Both the position numbers and the translations under genes were made by a program. Shown here piece by piece: positions 9,499 to 21,359 of a stretch of DNA of 64,000 nt. Positions within the stretch are counted from its first letter, which is position 1, and every line of letters starts with the position of its first letter. The notes under the pieces are model-generated. The model had not been told where the DNA came from, did no database searches, and saw only the letters and a program-made list of their open reading frames with translations. This DNA is from Trichosporon coremiiforme (Eukaryota; Basidiomycota; Tremellomycetes; Trichosporonales; Trichosporonaceae), in assembly GCA_039545355.1 (NCBI GenBank), contig BCJJ01000013.1:1349980-1413979 (forward strand). Reading direction: 5' to 3'.

Positions 9499-10638
9499 AT
9501 GGCCCCCGTAGCAGTCGAGTCCCAGGTGCTTCCCACCGCCATCGAGAGCCTGAAGGACGGCATCTCGTCCATCACCGTGACCGAGTCGCGCAGCTCCTCC
9601 CCCGAAGTCCCGGAGTTCGACTTCAAGTCATACAGCTCGTTCGACAACACGCCGTCGATCGGCACCGAGTTCCGCGAGTTTGCCAAGGACGGCAAGCCTG
9701 TTCTGGACATCCGCGCCGTGCTCGCCGACGACGCCAAGCTCGCCGCCCTCGGCCGGCTCGTCTCTGAGCGCGGCGTCGTCTTCTTCCGCAACGCGCAGAT
9801 CACGCCCGAGGAGCAGCTCACGCTCGTCGACAAGCTGGGCAAGTTTGGCGGCAAGCCCGACACGTCGCGCCTGCACGTGCACCCGTGCACGCAGGAGGGC
9901 CAGGAGGAGCAGGAGGAGATCACGATCGTCAGCAACAAGTACGTCTTTGGCCGCTCGTTCAAGCGCAACGACCACGATATCCTCTCCCGCCGTCCTGGAG
10001 CCAAGGAGTGGCACTCGGACATCACGTTTGAGAACGTGCCCTCCGACTATGCGTCGCTCGTGATCCGCAAGCTCCCCGAGGTCGGAGGCGACACCCTTTG
10101 GGCCTCGGCTTACGAGGCATACGACCGCCTCTCCCCCTCGTACCAGCGTTTCCTGGAGGGTCTCTCCGCCCTCCACAAGGGCGACGGCTTCATCCAACTC
10201 GCCAAGCTCGCCAACCTGCCCCTGCGCGAGGGACGCGGCGCCCCCGAGAACGTCGGCCAGGACCTCGAGGCCATCCACCCCGTCGTCCGCACCAACCCCC
10301 TCACGGGCTGGAAGGGTCTCTTCGTCAACCAGAACTTCACCAAGCACCTCCTCGACACCGAGTCGGGCAAGCGCCTCCCCGAGGCCGAGAGCGAGGCAAT
10401 CCTCACCTACCTCTTTGCGCTTGTTGAGGGCAACCACGACCTCCAGGTCCGCTTCCGTTGGGAGAAGGACTCGCTCGCCATCTGGGACAACAGGAGCACC
10501 TTCCACGCTGCCACGAGCGATGTCGATGGCGGCCTCCGCGAGGGCACCCGCTCCGTCTCCCTCGGCGAGCGGCCGTACTTCGACCCCAAGAGTCTTACCC
10601 GCCGCCAGGCGCTCAAGAAGGCCGCCGAGGGCCAGTAA
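9499..10638 (+). CDS. TauD/TfdA-family alpha-ketoglutarate-dependent sulfonate dioxygenase (Jlp1-like)
   Basis: Fe(II)/2-oxoglutarate dioxygenase that releases sulfite from sulfonates such as taurine, feeding sulfur assimilation; cytosolic. A single exon of 379 residues. The start is the ATG at 9499 in a CACAATGG context; the frame extends upstream but has no earlier ATG. The iron-binding facial triad is visible: H172 and D174 in WHSDITFE, and the distal H336 in NRSTFHAATSD. R351 (GTRSVSLGER) is the likely 2-oxoglutarate ligand. A Ser-rich N-terminus of about 40 residues precedes the fold. Yeast Jlp1, a sulfonate dioxygenase, has this architecture. The divergent transporter of the DAL5/SOA1 family supports a sulfonate-use module. 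The exact substrate is not readable from sequence. Confidence 0.92.
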   Translation: MAPVAVESQVLPTAIESLKDGISSITVTESRSSSPEVPEFDFKSYSSFDNTPSIGTEFREFAKDGKPVLDIRAVLADDAKLAALGRLVSERGVVFFRNAQITPEEQLTLVDKLGKFGGKPDTSRLHVHPCTQEGQEEQEEITIVSNKYVFGRSFKRNDHDILSRRPGAKEWHSDITFENVPSDYASLVIRKLPEVGGDTLWASAYEAYDRLSPSYQRFLEGLSALHKGDGFIQLAKLANLPLREGRGAPENVGQDLEAIHPVVRTNPLTGWKGLFVNQNFTKHLLDTESGKRLPEAESEAILTYLFALVEGNHDLQVRFRWEKDSLAIWDNRSTFHAATSDVDGGLREGTRSVSLGERPYFDPKSLTRRQALKKAAEGQ

Positions 10639-11085
10639 TGGTAGACAAAGCACAAGAAAGTAACGGTTTCGTTGTATATATTGCATGAAAGCATGATGAA
10701 TTGGGTACCTGTGATCTGCCGTGAGCATGAGTATGAGTCGCGTGCCTGAACGCGTCAGTAGAAGCAATGAATCGAGCCGACAGCCGCTTGGGGTAACGAG
10801 CTCGTGTGAACATCCCTGCCGATCCATGCGCAGTGGTCGATCACGACGCGGGCTTGACGGCCGCATACCGTGTGCTGTCAGACGGCGTACCGCTCTTGAA
10901 GATCCTCGGGTAAGTTGCGGTAAGCACAACGTACCTGATCAGTGTTTGTTTCAGATGTTCCCAGAAGCTCGGAAAGTAATTGATCGTGACACTAGCATAT
11001 CCCATACAGGAGGACCACTTGAGCGCGCGAGAGGGTGCGCGTGATAAGACGTCGATAAGAACTCATTATAACCAAACCCAGCGAC
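10639..11085. other. Convergent intergenic region
   Basis: Between the stops of the dioxygenase (+) and the CYSTM gene (-), so mostly two 3' UTRs. No gene seen. Confidence 0.4.
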
Positions 11086-12192
11086 TTAAGCGATGGCGTC
11101 GAGACACCCCTCGGCACAGCAACAACAGAGGACTGGGGATCAGCGTTGTCCGCAACTAGGTAGGAAGACTTACCACCGGCAAGACAGGCACAGCACGCCG
11201 TGCAGCAGCCACCACCGCCAGAGTCCTTCTGGGGAGCCTGCTGAACGTAGACAGGCTGCGGGGCGGGCTGGGGGTAGCTGATGTTAGCGAAACCCGATCT
11301 TGGCGGTGCAGGGGGGCAGCGCCAAGATGCCGAGCCAGACCTGGCATCTTAGACGTAGATGTGCGTTACCCCCCAGATGTCGAGATGCGATTGATGAGAC
11401 GCTAGTCACGATCGCACATGGCATCTGGTCACGGGTCATTGTGCGCATTCGTTCCTCATGGGAGCGACCTTAACGAGGACCCCACGTGCTGTACTCACTA
11501 TCCGCCCTGCTGCTGGTAGCTCTGCTGGGGAGGGGGAGGGTAGTAGCCACCCTGCTGGGGAGGGGGGCCGCCGTGAGGCGCACCGTAACCGGGCTGTCCG
11601 TATCCGGGCTGTCCGTATCCGCCGGGACTGTTGTGATTAGCATCTTGCGATGTTGAGAAGATGCGACGATGGACTTGGTCCACACAGAACGAGGTAGGAA
11701 GCAACACGCCGGGGACGACGCACTAGCGCTCCGAGTGACCGCGCTATGTATCCCCACAGGATAGGGAGCGCAACCCCGCATCGTGCAGTCGCCCGGCGTT
11801 CTTTTGCAGAGGTTTGCGGTCTTCAAGGGGAGGGTGAGATAGAGATTTTGGTGGCAAGCCCTGGCTGCTGCGCAGCAGCCAGATTCAACTGCAACCTTGG
11901 CGTCACCGGCTGCGGCCCATCTCATCCCAGTTGCCACCTTCAACGCGGATCGCGAGGCGAAGGGTACCTTGTTGCGGGCACCTCCTCCTGCCCCGATCCG
12001 CATATGATGGGGCAGCGGCCTTAAGAGAAAGTGGTAATGGCGGCGGTAGCGCCATCGTCGGCATCGTCGTATTGCTCGTCCGTGTGCTGACCTTATGGCG
12101 ATCGATGATGACTTGACACTCACTTTCCACCGCCGCCGTAGTACTGCTGTCAGCTGAGTCGAGCGTCGCTGACTTACGTCCTGAGCCGACAT
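11086..12192 (-). CDS. Small CYSTM-type protein with XYPPX-like repeats
   Basis: Five exons join in frame: 12178-12192, 12124-12146, 11499-11627, 11174-11277, 11086-11132; 105 residues. After MSAQD there is a Gly/Pro/Tyr/Gln-rich region with repeats of the form GYGQPGYGQPGYG and YYPPPPQQ. The end is a cysteine-rich stretch: CCTACCACLAG runs directly into VLCCCCAEGCLDAIA across the last intron. That layout (disordered QYP-rich N-terminus, C-terminal Cys-rich membrane module) defines CYSTM proteins, which sit at the plasma membrane as palmitoylated or tail-anchored proteins and are linked to stress tolerance in fungi and plants. The second intron (11628-12123, 496 nt) is about ten times the local norm and may hide alternative exons or control elements. 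The partner or function is unknown. Confidence 0.8.
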
Positions 12193-14362
12193 GTTTCACT
12201 GAGTTGGGAATTAGAGATGAAGTGGAAGTTGTCAAGATAAGAAGCGGCAAGGAAAGGGATGGCCAAATATCAGGAATGGACGTTCAGGCTCAGGGCTGAA
12301 CCGTTTGCTTGGACTTGGAAGCTCACACTCATCTCGGCAGTGCTCTGCGCAGCAATGGATTGTTGATGGACGCGCTCGCGCGTAGCGGAACCAAAAGTAC
12401 TGGGCCGTTACGCCGGCATCGACCCACCTCTGGCAATTCACCACGGCTATTTTCAGTCACGGCCTGGGTTTGTTTTTGACTTAGCTGGCGACAGCGCTGC
12501 GGACGCTCGCCCTTCTGCATACTTGAGCTCTAAACATCGCTCAGTGTCTTGCAACCAGGCTTCGCCATCGTCAGGCGAGTGTCTTGGTGGTGTGGGCACC
12601 AGCTCTAACACACGAGCCGCGAGTCTCAGGCTACGGCCGCCGACGTCAGGCGGTGCGAGGGAGGCATGTGTGTGCCGACGCTGCCGAGTAGGCGGCGTAG
12701 TCACCGAACGCCCAGCCGTAACGAGTGGGCAGTGACATGTGTGTTTGGTGTGTGACTTGCACCTTTCCTCTTCTGCACATTCTTTGCCATCAGCGTGCAT
12801 GTCAAGATGCCGAGTCTTGTCAAGTCAGGCCCGCCATTGCGACGGGTGGCCAGGTCCCGATTCCTGATAACAAAATCACTGTGCTTGGTGTTTCTGAAAC
12901 ACCGTTCTCCTTGTTGGGACTTGAAACAGAGCACGTTTACCACGAGAGAAGCACGTTGGATCCCGGAGATGAGATCAACTCCACCACCAGCATATTTGAA
13001 TCCGCGAGACAGGACAGGTGACTCGTGCTGATGCATGTCGAGGTTAAGCTGTTAGGGTGAGCGTGAGGGGTGGGACCTCGATCCCTAAGCCCCTGCCAGC
13101 AACTGTCCGCCGAGAGTAGTTCCGCCGACGCCGGGCTGCTGGGCGTAGTGCATCTCGCGGACTGGGGATCGGGAGAGCGGGCTAGCGAGCGGGACCGAGG
13201 TTTGATGTTGGATGCATTACCAGCAACGTGCTTCCGTTTTTCGAGTCCCAATGGTATCCTCCACCAGTGCTGCAGTCGAGATGGAATGTTGGTGCGCTTC
13301 TGAAGCACGACTGCACGTACGGACGCTAGAGATGCGGCGTAGGTGTACCCTTAAGATGACGAAGAAGCATATGCATTGGAAACACTGCATGAGAGGTTTG
13401 CACCAGGTGGTGGTCACGACGTCCGCAGCAAGGCACCCGCTCGATTCCTGGGTTGTGTCCCAGGTCGGGGCATGGAGGCAGCCGGCAGAGCATACAGAGC
13501 AGAAGCCCGCAGAGCTGCAGAGCGCATAAACACGTTGCAGGAGTGAGAATCAACGTAATCGAGAGCCAAAAAATTGAAGGCGGGATAGCCCTCTTCTAAT
13601 CAGCTGTTATCCCCATTAACCCCATAAAAACACTCTGCGAAAAAACGAGTGTGCGCCCCCACAACACAAGGCGTGGGGATGAGGGCTGAGGGGACTGAGC
13701 AGTGCGAATGGAGATAGCCTGTCGAGCATCGAGCAGTCGAGGGCGAAAGTTTAATGAAGCCTCGATAACTATCAGGAAGTGCATCAGGCAACGATGGAAG
13801 TCTCGCCGGAATGGTTGTTGCATGTAATTGAGACGGACAAGGACCAACCTACCAGAGGCGCGGATTCCCAGCGCCAGGGAGAGGCAGGCATTCGAAGTGA
13901 TCAGCCACTCTAGTGCCAGACCTGAAGCGCGCCCGGAGCGCCAGGAGCGCCAGGAGCAAGGAGGCAAGGCGATCAGAGGCCGGGACGAGAGCCCGCTTGG
14001 CCGTGGCCGCCTCACTGCTAGCGGCGCGAAGCCCCTGTGCCCTTGGATGGTACCTCTGACCCTGGACGTGCGATTCATCTAATCTTGTCACCGCCAGCCA
14101 GGACGCCAGGACGCACTTCCAGGACACCCACACTCGTCCTCTCACCACCCACTAGCTTTTTCCTCGTATCCAACTTCTTCGTCCTCATCATCTCCTACCT
14201 CACACCACCCTCCGCCTCCTTCAACCTCGACCTCCCTCCGCTCTTCTCCGTCGCTCGCATTCGACACTTTCGCCCTTCTTCACGGACTCGGCACCCGCAC
14301 CCACGTTCTCTCAACTTTGACCCGCCCCTTCCAACCCCCACACGCGTCTAACGTCAATCAAA
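12193..14362. other. 2.2-kb stretch without a supported gene
   Basis: Contains the upstream region of the CYSTM gene (reading left) and of the TPT transporter (reading right). The last 250 bp before 14363 are strongly CT-rich, like a promoter or leader. Frames up to 160 codons occur, but they are Arg/Ser/Pro-rich without domains and lack splice partners. I see no RNA gene. Confidence 0.4.
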
Positions 14363-15724
14363 ATGGCCGCCGCCGAAGAGAAGCAGCAGGACAGCGTAAG
14401 TGTCAGCACCTGGCGCGTTTAAGGCTACTCGACGCGTACCTTGGACTGCACTGTCGATGCGCACACACGTCTGGAAGGCGTTTCAAGGGCGCTGTTGCGG
14501 CCAGCGCATCGAGCATCAATCTCACGCATCTTTAACTCATGACGGAACGCTGACCCGTGCAGATTGAGCTCCTCGAGAAGGCTGAGGAGTGAGTATGAGC
14601 CGGCCGCATTTAACTGTGCAGGCAATGGCGTGGCTTCGCACACTCGGTTCGTTACTGACGCTGCAGGGGCTCGGCTTCGTCCTCGGTCCGTCAGCACCAG
14701 CACCAGCAGCAGAAGAAGATCGTCATTCCTGGTGTCATTAGTGAGGGATCTAGGAAAGGATCGACCACTGACGCGCAGTTATCCCCATTTGGATGGCATG
14801 CTCTATCTCTGTCATTCTTTACAACAGTGAGGTACTTCATGGCATACCTGGTGACTGACCACCAGAATATGTCTTCACCAACCTCGACTTCCGTTACCCC
14901 GTCTTCCTCACCACCTGGCACCTGACCTTCTCTGCCATTGCTACGCGCGTCCTGCAGCGCACGACCAACCTCATCGATGGTGCCAAGGATATTGAGATGA
15001 CTGTGAGTTGTGCAACGACCGTACCAAGACTAACTATCAGCGCGACCGCTGGGTTCGCTCGATTCTCCCCATCGGTGCCCTCTTCTCGGGATCGCTCATC
15101 CTCTCGAACTACGCCTACCTTACCCTCTCGGTTCCCTTCATCCAGATGCTCAAGGCGTTCAACCCCGTCGGCATTCTGCTGATCTCGTTTGCCTTCAAGA
15201 TCCAGGAGCCCAACGCTCGTCTTCTCGCCATCGTTCTGATGATCTCTCTCGGCTGTGCTCTTGCTGCCTACGGTGAGGTTCACTTCGAGCTTATTGGTTT
15301 CGTCTGCCAGTGCGCAGCCATCGCGTTCGAGGCTTCGCGTCTCGTCATGATCCAGATCCTGCTCCACGGCATGAAGATGGACCCCCTCGTCTCGCTCCAC
15401 TACTTCGCCCCCGTCTGCGCCATCATCAACGCGTGCATCATGCCCTTCATCGAGGGCTTCGCTCCCTTCCGTGACCTCCACAAGGTTGGTCTCCTCGTTC
15501 TCCTCTCGAACGCCGGTATCGCCTTTGCCCTCAACGTCGCCGCCGTCTTCCTCATCAGTGTTGGATCGGGTCTCATCCTCACCCTCGCTGGTGTGCTCAA
15601 GGACATTCTCCTTATCTCTGCTTCCGTCATTGCCTTTGGCACGCAGATCACGGCCATCCAGGTCTTCGGTTACGCCATCTCTCTTGCTGGTCTCGTCACC
15701 TTCAAGACCACTGGTGGCAAGTAA
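14363..15724 (+). CDS. TPT/DMT-family transporter (sugar-phosphate or nucleotide-sugar type)
   Basis: Six exons: 14363-14395, 14563-14588, 14667-14740, 14779-14826, 14866-15002, 15041-15724; 333 residues. After a charged, Gln-rich N-terminus come about ten membrane segments of the triose-phosphate-translocator branch of the drug/metabolite transporter superfamily. Landmarks are WHLTFSAIATR in TM2, SLILSNYAYLTLSVPFIQMLKA in TM3-TM4, the FEASRLVMIQILL segment, and VLKDILLI followed by an FGTQITAIQVFGY helix near the end. Proteins of this type in fungi sit in the Golgi or ER and exchange phosphorylated sugars or nucleotide sugars, but the substrate cannot be read from sequence. The first two exons are only 33 and 26 nt long. 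Confidence 0.88.
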
Positions 15725-17394
15725 AATGCCTGGACGATCAACAGTGACGTATTAAGCGCCACATGGTGGATGTGAGCGGGGACTATGGGTTCGCGGCTCT
15801 GTCCGAACCCGTCTGTGCTCAGGAGGAGTGTGGGGAGAGGACGATGGAGTGGTGGGGAAGGACCACTCGGTGGCGGCGATCTGTGCGGTGTATTGCCCTG
15901 CGCTTGCTCCGCTAGTGCTGGCTTGGCCACACACCTGTTTCTTTTAGTTCTCCAACCTTAGATAGACATCTCTGCCTGCACTATATGCTTCTGACTATCC
16001 CATACCCGATACCAACTGTCATGGACAATATGTGTGTCTCACCGGAGGAGTGCTGAACTTTCCGAGACACGTGATTTAGAGATGGAATGCGGTGGTGCGA
16101 GACGGGTATACTGAGGGGTGATCTGCGAGCCATGGCGCCTCCGTGGTGTATCCGGGGAGCGGGAAGTCGTAATCAGCGAGTGCTGAGATGTCCGAGGCGG
16201 GAGCAAGTCCACGTGCCTCCCTCTAACCCAGCGCGCGGCGAGGCTCGGCAAGAGCAGGGAGCTCGCTGAGTGGGAATGATCGGAGCGCCGATATTTCAAA
16301 CCTGAGACGGGCCGGCAGCCGGCGGCAACGTTCGGTTTGATCCCGCTTCGAGCTGCTCCGTATGAGGGGAGCCAAGTGGCCAGTGCTCGCCAGTACCCGG
16401 GGCTGGGCCCCTGGGTGATCCTTGGCTGATCCTGGCAGCTTGCCTGGGTGCGGGCACTGCGGGGGCAAGGGAGGCAAGACACTCCGATGTCACGGTGACA
16501 TGGGCACTGGCTGTAGTGGCCACGGACGGGCCAGACGCATAAGCGCGAGCTGTCCTCGCCGGACTGGAGCGAGCCCCCGCAGCGCGAGCAGAGCACTTCC
16601 GACTTAGTTTTTTCCACTACGAAACCATCTCTCCATTCTCGACAGCCTCCAATCCGGCTCATCCCGAAGGCTAGTCACCACTATCATCACTTGACTCCAC
16701 TCCTATCTCCACCATCGCCCGACCTGCGCGTACCTTGCACACATACACAACACATAGAAAAGAAGTCGCCCCTCCGCTCCGATCGGCGCCACACTCCCCA
16801 CCGACCTCACACCATTCACACTACTACGCTCACCACGCACGCTCGACGCCCTTCGCTGGTCGCGACCCAGTCCATCGACACCAACGACTTCTGCTAGACT
16901 AGACCCGCATTAGACTATCACCACCACGATCTGTGTGAGTATCGCCTCCCTGCCTCGGCCCGCCGCTCGACTGCGCCCGCGCTTCGGCGACTGCTAGCTG
17001 TTAGCAGGATTCTTCTTGCATGTTTCACGGCGTACCTCGCGTACACGGTGTTGCTCGCTGTTCCGCTGCGCCACTGAAGACGCCACTGGTACAGTGGTAC
17101 CTGGTGCAGGTCATGAGACATGCAGAGTTCGCACGGGGTCGTGCGCTTGTTGACTTGTTCGAACAAGATGCTGACCACTTATCTTCCCTGGCACCTGCCC
17201 GATCAAACACAATCACCTCTTGCACTCTTGGTTATCACCCCCGATCGCTGTCACATTACACTTCCGACCTCGCTTGCGCTATTTAACGATCTTTGTCGGC
17301 TCCTCGGTTTCTTGCCCCCCTACTCACGTCTTGCGTCCCCGTCTCGTCATCTCTTCTTGGGCCCGCCGCCGAACCTGTATCAATATCTAGCCCC
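15725..17394. other. Intergenic and 5' leader, 1.7 kb
   Basis: The 3' UTR of the transporter, then sequence with only low-quality short frames, then a CA/CT-rich stretch (about 16690-16920) that looks like the promoter and leader of the gene at 17395. A GTGAGT donor near 16932 suggests a possible leader intron, acceptor not determined. Confidence 0.35.
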
Positions 17395-18500
17395 ATGTCC
17401 GCCTCAGTCATCAACGCCCCCGTCCCAACGCTCCTCGTCGAGGACCGTTCTCGCTCGCGCAGCACCGCGCCCATCTCCGGGGCTGCGGGCGGCACCAAGG
17501 CTCCCTACCGCTCTCCGCGGCTTGAGCGCTCTCGCTCGCGCCCGCGCTTCGCGATCGATGCCCCGACGCGTGCTTTCGCAGTCACGATCGCCGAGGTCGT
17601 GCAGCTGCGTCAGGCTCGTGCCGAGTCCAACGGCAGCCACGGCCACTCGGCCAACGTCGAGCTCATCGTCGACGTCCCCGTCTGGTCGAACGGATGCTTC
17701 TCTGGTGAGTACTTTGAGTAACGCACGGGGTGGGATTGGTTGCCGCCGCCACTACGGGAGTGGTTGTGCATCATGCACAGTAGTGCACAGCACTGCACAA
17801 CAGTGCAAACGACCTAGCTGCGAGCATCTCGGCAAAGACGCAGAAGCTGAGCGAGTGCTTGTGCGGCGTGCGTCACCTGAGCACGGGGTGCATGGGCCGG
17901 GTATGAGTCACCCGTCCACCGGCCTCCCGTCGTGTACTGACCCAGTCTGAATCCGTGTCCATTCGGACTCGGCCGTCAATTGTCACTGTTCGGCGTCCTC
18001 CGCCAGACTTGGTGCTGACACTTCCAGACCTCTCGACACTCCACTCGCTGCGCGACGTGACGCTCTCGCACGTGCACGGCCTGATCGCGCACCTCTCCGA
18101 TGCCCACCTCATCACAGCCAAGTACCGCCTCCTGGCGTCTCGTCCCCAGCAGCTGGGGTGGGGCTGTATCCGTCTCGCTCCCTCGCCCCTCGACCGGGCT
18201 CGGCGGCGACACACTGCTCGTCCGCCCCTTCCCTCCTCGCCTCGCGCGACGGTGCACAACTTCGACCCGAGGGCGCATGTCCACCACTCTGTGTCCTTTG
18301 ACGAGGCGGTCTACGACCACCCGACCGAGGTTGAGGTCGAGGTAGAGCTCGTGCCCGGATACACGGAGGGCGACAGTGACGAGGACGACGACCAGGAGCC
18401 CGACTCGCTCGTCGCTGCCGAGGCGCGCGAGAAGGGTTACAAGGAGGGATCCGTGTTCACCATGACCATGAACGGGCTGCAGGCGCTTGTCATGATCTAA
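17395..18500 (+). CDS. Unknown protein, two exons
   Basis: Exon 1 is 17395-17704 and exon 2 is 18028-18500. They join in frame across a 323-nt intron (GTGAGT...GCTGACACTTCCAG) to give 260 residues. The N-terminus is Ser/Arg-rich (RSRSRSTAP, RSRSRPRF). A central block (TRAFAVTIAEVVQLRQA, then SDLSTLHSLRDVTLSHVHG and LSDAHLITAKYRLLA) looks folded. The C-terminal third is strongly acidic, with EVEVEVELVP and EGDSDEDDDQEPD. I recognise no family. A partly open frame runs inside the intron from about 17946, but using its acceptor would put a stop in the joined frame, so I prefer 18028. The intron carries a cluster of short TGCAC repeats (17767-17807). Function is unknown. Confidence 0.6.
17767..17807. 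repeat. Cluster of short palindromic TGCA/GTGCAC repeats in an intron
   Basis: Five TGCA cores at roughly 8-10 bp spacing within 41 bp (TGCACAGTAG, TGCACAGCAC, TGCACAACAG and so on), inside the 323-nt intron of the gene at 17395. Possibly a local slippage product. Confidence 0.5.
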
Positions 18501-19390
18501 GGTCAGGAGTTGAGAAGCGGCAAGGAAGAGTAGCCCAACACGACAAAGTGTAAAGTAATTGTAGAGTAGACCTTTGTACCCCCGCGTCCTTGGCTCTGCA
18601 GCCAGCAGTGCGCAGGACGTCATGACGATTGTATATGCATCATTCATACTCACGCGTTGCGTCCATATATAACTCTTGAGTACTCTGATCTCTGAACCCC
18701 AGTACAGCATACGGCAATTGAAACAAGCTAGACTCCGGGACTCCCGGTTTCCAGATGAGATTCCAATGCCAGGGACTGAGCTGCGTGCCGAGAAAAGGTA
18801 CGCAGACAAGGCTAACATGGGATGGAACCGAAGGATGCGGAGGCAAGTATAAATAAACTCTTGTGGGACAGACCACGGGGCGCACGGGCGCAACACCCCA
18901 CGCAGGTTCACTGTACCCCCCTTTCTTCATGGGCGTCACCCCGCGTGTGTCATGTAGCATGAGCTGCGAGCTGCGAGCCGCGTGTCGGTCCCGTTGGGCG
19001 CACACTTCTGGGCCTTTTGGCTCTTGGGTCGTGGGGGCGTCGTAGCGGTCGGGTCGCAGGGCACGCAGCCTGCGAGATTGCGGCGCATGCGGCGTAGCCC
19101 CGAACCTACCGACCGATCAAGCACTAATCCGGCGCCAAGCGGAACGAAGGAAAGAGGGGGGAGGTTACGCGACGCGTCTCCATGCGGCGCGCGAACCAAG
19201 AACCAGTTCATGGGCTTCAGAACCAAGGCCAGCAGCGCGGCATGGCCCAAGGCTGTTGGCAAGTGTCCGTTTGATGCACTGCTCTTCCAACTGAAGATCT
19301 ACTGACGATGCACGATGCATCCATCCACTCCTTCACTCACACTCGCTCACCCCTTTCGACCCGCCAGACCGCTAGAAAAGAGAAGCGACA
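18501..19390. other. Intergenic, 0.9 kb
   Basis: The 3' UTR of the preceding gene and the promoter of the next; a CT-rich leader precedes 19391. Nothing else seen. Confidence 0.4.
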
Positions 19391-20797
19391 ATGGCAGCAG
19401 TCGCCCCGCCGGCGCAACCGGCCCAGACGAGCGTCGTGCAGCTTCCCGCTGCGCAGAACCCGCAAGTCCCCGCCAACCAGGCCAACCCGGCCAACACTCA
19501 GACGACCACCGCTGCTAACCCAGCAGCTAAGCCCGCCGAGACGACGAAGGAGACCCCGAAAGCGGGACAGCCCGATGCCAAGACAGAAACGAAGACGGCA
19601 CTTCCAGGTGCGAAGACGGAGACCAAAGAGGCCAAACCATCCTCCTCAGCGTCTTCTTCGAGTGCGGCCAAGACAGACGTAAAAGACAAGGAGAAGGATC
19701 TGAAGACGTCGACGGATGCGAAGGGCAGCACGAACACTACGATGAGCGCAAAGGAGGTCGCGACGACGGTGCTAGATGTTGCGGGGGAGCCGACGGTGCA
19801 GAAGCAGGCGCAGTGTGAGTACACTCTCTCCTTCGGATTCGAAAGGAAGACTGGGGTCAGATCTGAGAAGAGAAAGTGGATGGGAAACGGAGTCCTTCGG
19901 GCCGCAATTCGGCCACAGACCGTCGAGAAGCGACGCGTCGCGGTTCGGTTCGGTCTCACCTCACCTGGGTTACTTCCGGTCCTGAGACAGTTTCAACTCT
20001 GCTAGTTGTACGAATAAATGGTCCAGACTGGTGCGGTGCCGGGCCAGAGAGATACACAAGCAGATGGTAGCCGCAACATCGAGCTGACACGACCAGACAT
20101 CACGATCTTTCCGCCCGACTTCCCCGTCCAGAAGTGGGAGCCCAAATCCGCCAAGTCGGTCGGTAAGGGGTATCTCTTCTTCGAGAACCAGCTGGGCGAC
20201 AACAGTGGGTAATTTGCGAGCGGGCGAGCTTCTCTCACAGAGCTCGCTTCCACCAGTGGACATCCAGCCACAAGGCAGCTCCGGAGTTGTATGTGATTTA
20301 GCTAACACTCAGTGGTGCTCTTCGCGGTCGTCCTCGCCATCATGGCAGTGTTCATGGCTCTCCTCCTCCTTATCACGGGCTGGCAATCTCGAAAAGAGGA
20401 CTCTTATCTGCCCGTAGAGGCGAGATGGACTGACGGTCCGGACCGACTCAAGAAACCGGTGCCGAGGGAACTGAGGCTGCAGCCGACCCGGAGTCCGTCA
20501 CGCGACCCTCGCCCGCCAGGCCCGGCGGGCCCGCCGATGAACATGAACCGTCCTCTCGCCGGGAGGCCTGGTCCAAATGGATTAGGGCAGAGTGGACCGG
20601 CACGTCGCCCGCCCCCGCCGCCGATGTATGCCTCTGATCGCGACCCGGCCGGATATCCGCCACAACCACAACAGTGGGGTGGGGTCGGATACTCGCAGCC
20701 TGTTGTGCGCGCCCAACCCCAGGGGTATGCGCAGAGAGTGTACCCGCAGCAGCCGCAGTTGAGAAGACTGCCGAGTCAGAACCAGCATGGTTGGTGA
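19391..20797 (+). CDS. Unknown single-pass membrane protein with PPxY motif in a proline-rich tail
   Basis: Three exons, 19391-19814, 20064-20204 and 20313-20797, give 349 residues. The second donor is GTGGGT, the only one that keeps the membrane helix in frame. The N-terminal 140 residues are low-complexity Ala/Pro/Thr/Lys. A short folded-looking segment follows (RNIELTRPDITIFPPDFPVQKW ... GYLFFENQLGDN). One helix (VLFAVVLAIMAVFMALLLLI) is followed directly by W-Q-S-R-K, which places the tail in the cytosol. The tail of about 130 residues is rich in Pro, Gly and Arg and carries PPMY, a PPxY motif of the kind bound by WW domains of Rsp5/Nedd4 ubiquitin ligases. No signal peptide is obvious, so topology is inferred from the charge pattern. 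No family recognised. Confidence 0.6.
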
Positions 20798-21359
20798 GCT
20801 GTGAGACGCGAGCGATAGCGAGCCTCGACGCCGAAGTCTGTAGGGAGGGAGAAGGAATTCGTGTATTTTCTTGTCATCTTTGCTATAGTATGGATCTCCG
20901 CGCGCTGGACGCCGAGATTCGCAGTCTTGTCTGTATCTGTGAGAGATGTATGTCATGCCTACGCTGCTCTTGCATGCTGCGAGACTGCGACTTCGAGGGT
21001 GAAGGAGGTAAGGAGGGCGTAGTGGAAAGGTAAGCGGTGACCGGTCCGAGCCCCCATGTCTGGTAAGGGACGTGTGGAGCCCCAAGGTACAGTCACGTCC
21101 GCCTGGGTTGTTGACATGAGACGCGTCTGATTTCGCGTCATCCGTGCTGTCTTCCTCGTGTATTGCATCCTCCATTCCTCAACTAATACAACGGACGACA
21201 TCCTCTCCAGATCCCCCAGCAACACCCATCCTCAGCGTCAAGGCAGCAGACAGTACACAGATCGACAGCTCAACAACCACCACAGGGATCAACCACCCTG
21301 GCCGCCCCTCTCCTGAACTTCCCCACAAGTCCCCGACCGCGACCCCGGACGCAGCAACA
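20798..21359. other. Intergenic region
   Basis: The 3' UTR of the membrane-protein gene and the leader of the next. The frame of the next gene is open back to 21144 but has no ATG before 21360. Confidence 0.4.

Noticed and set aside
9628..10929. A 433-codon frame opposite the TauD-type dioxygenase
   Set aside because: Shadow frame; the plus strand has the full catalytic triad and a family fold.
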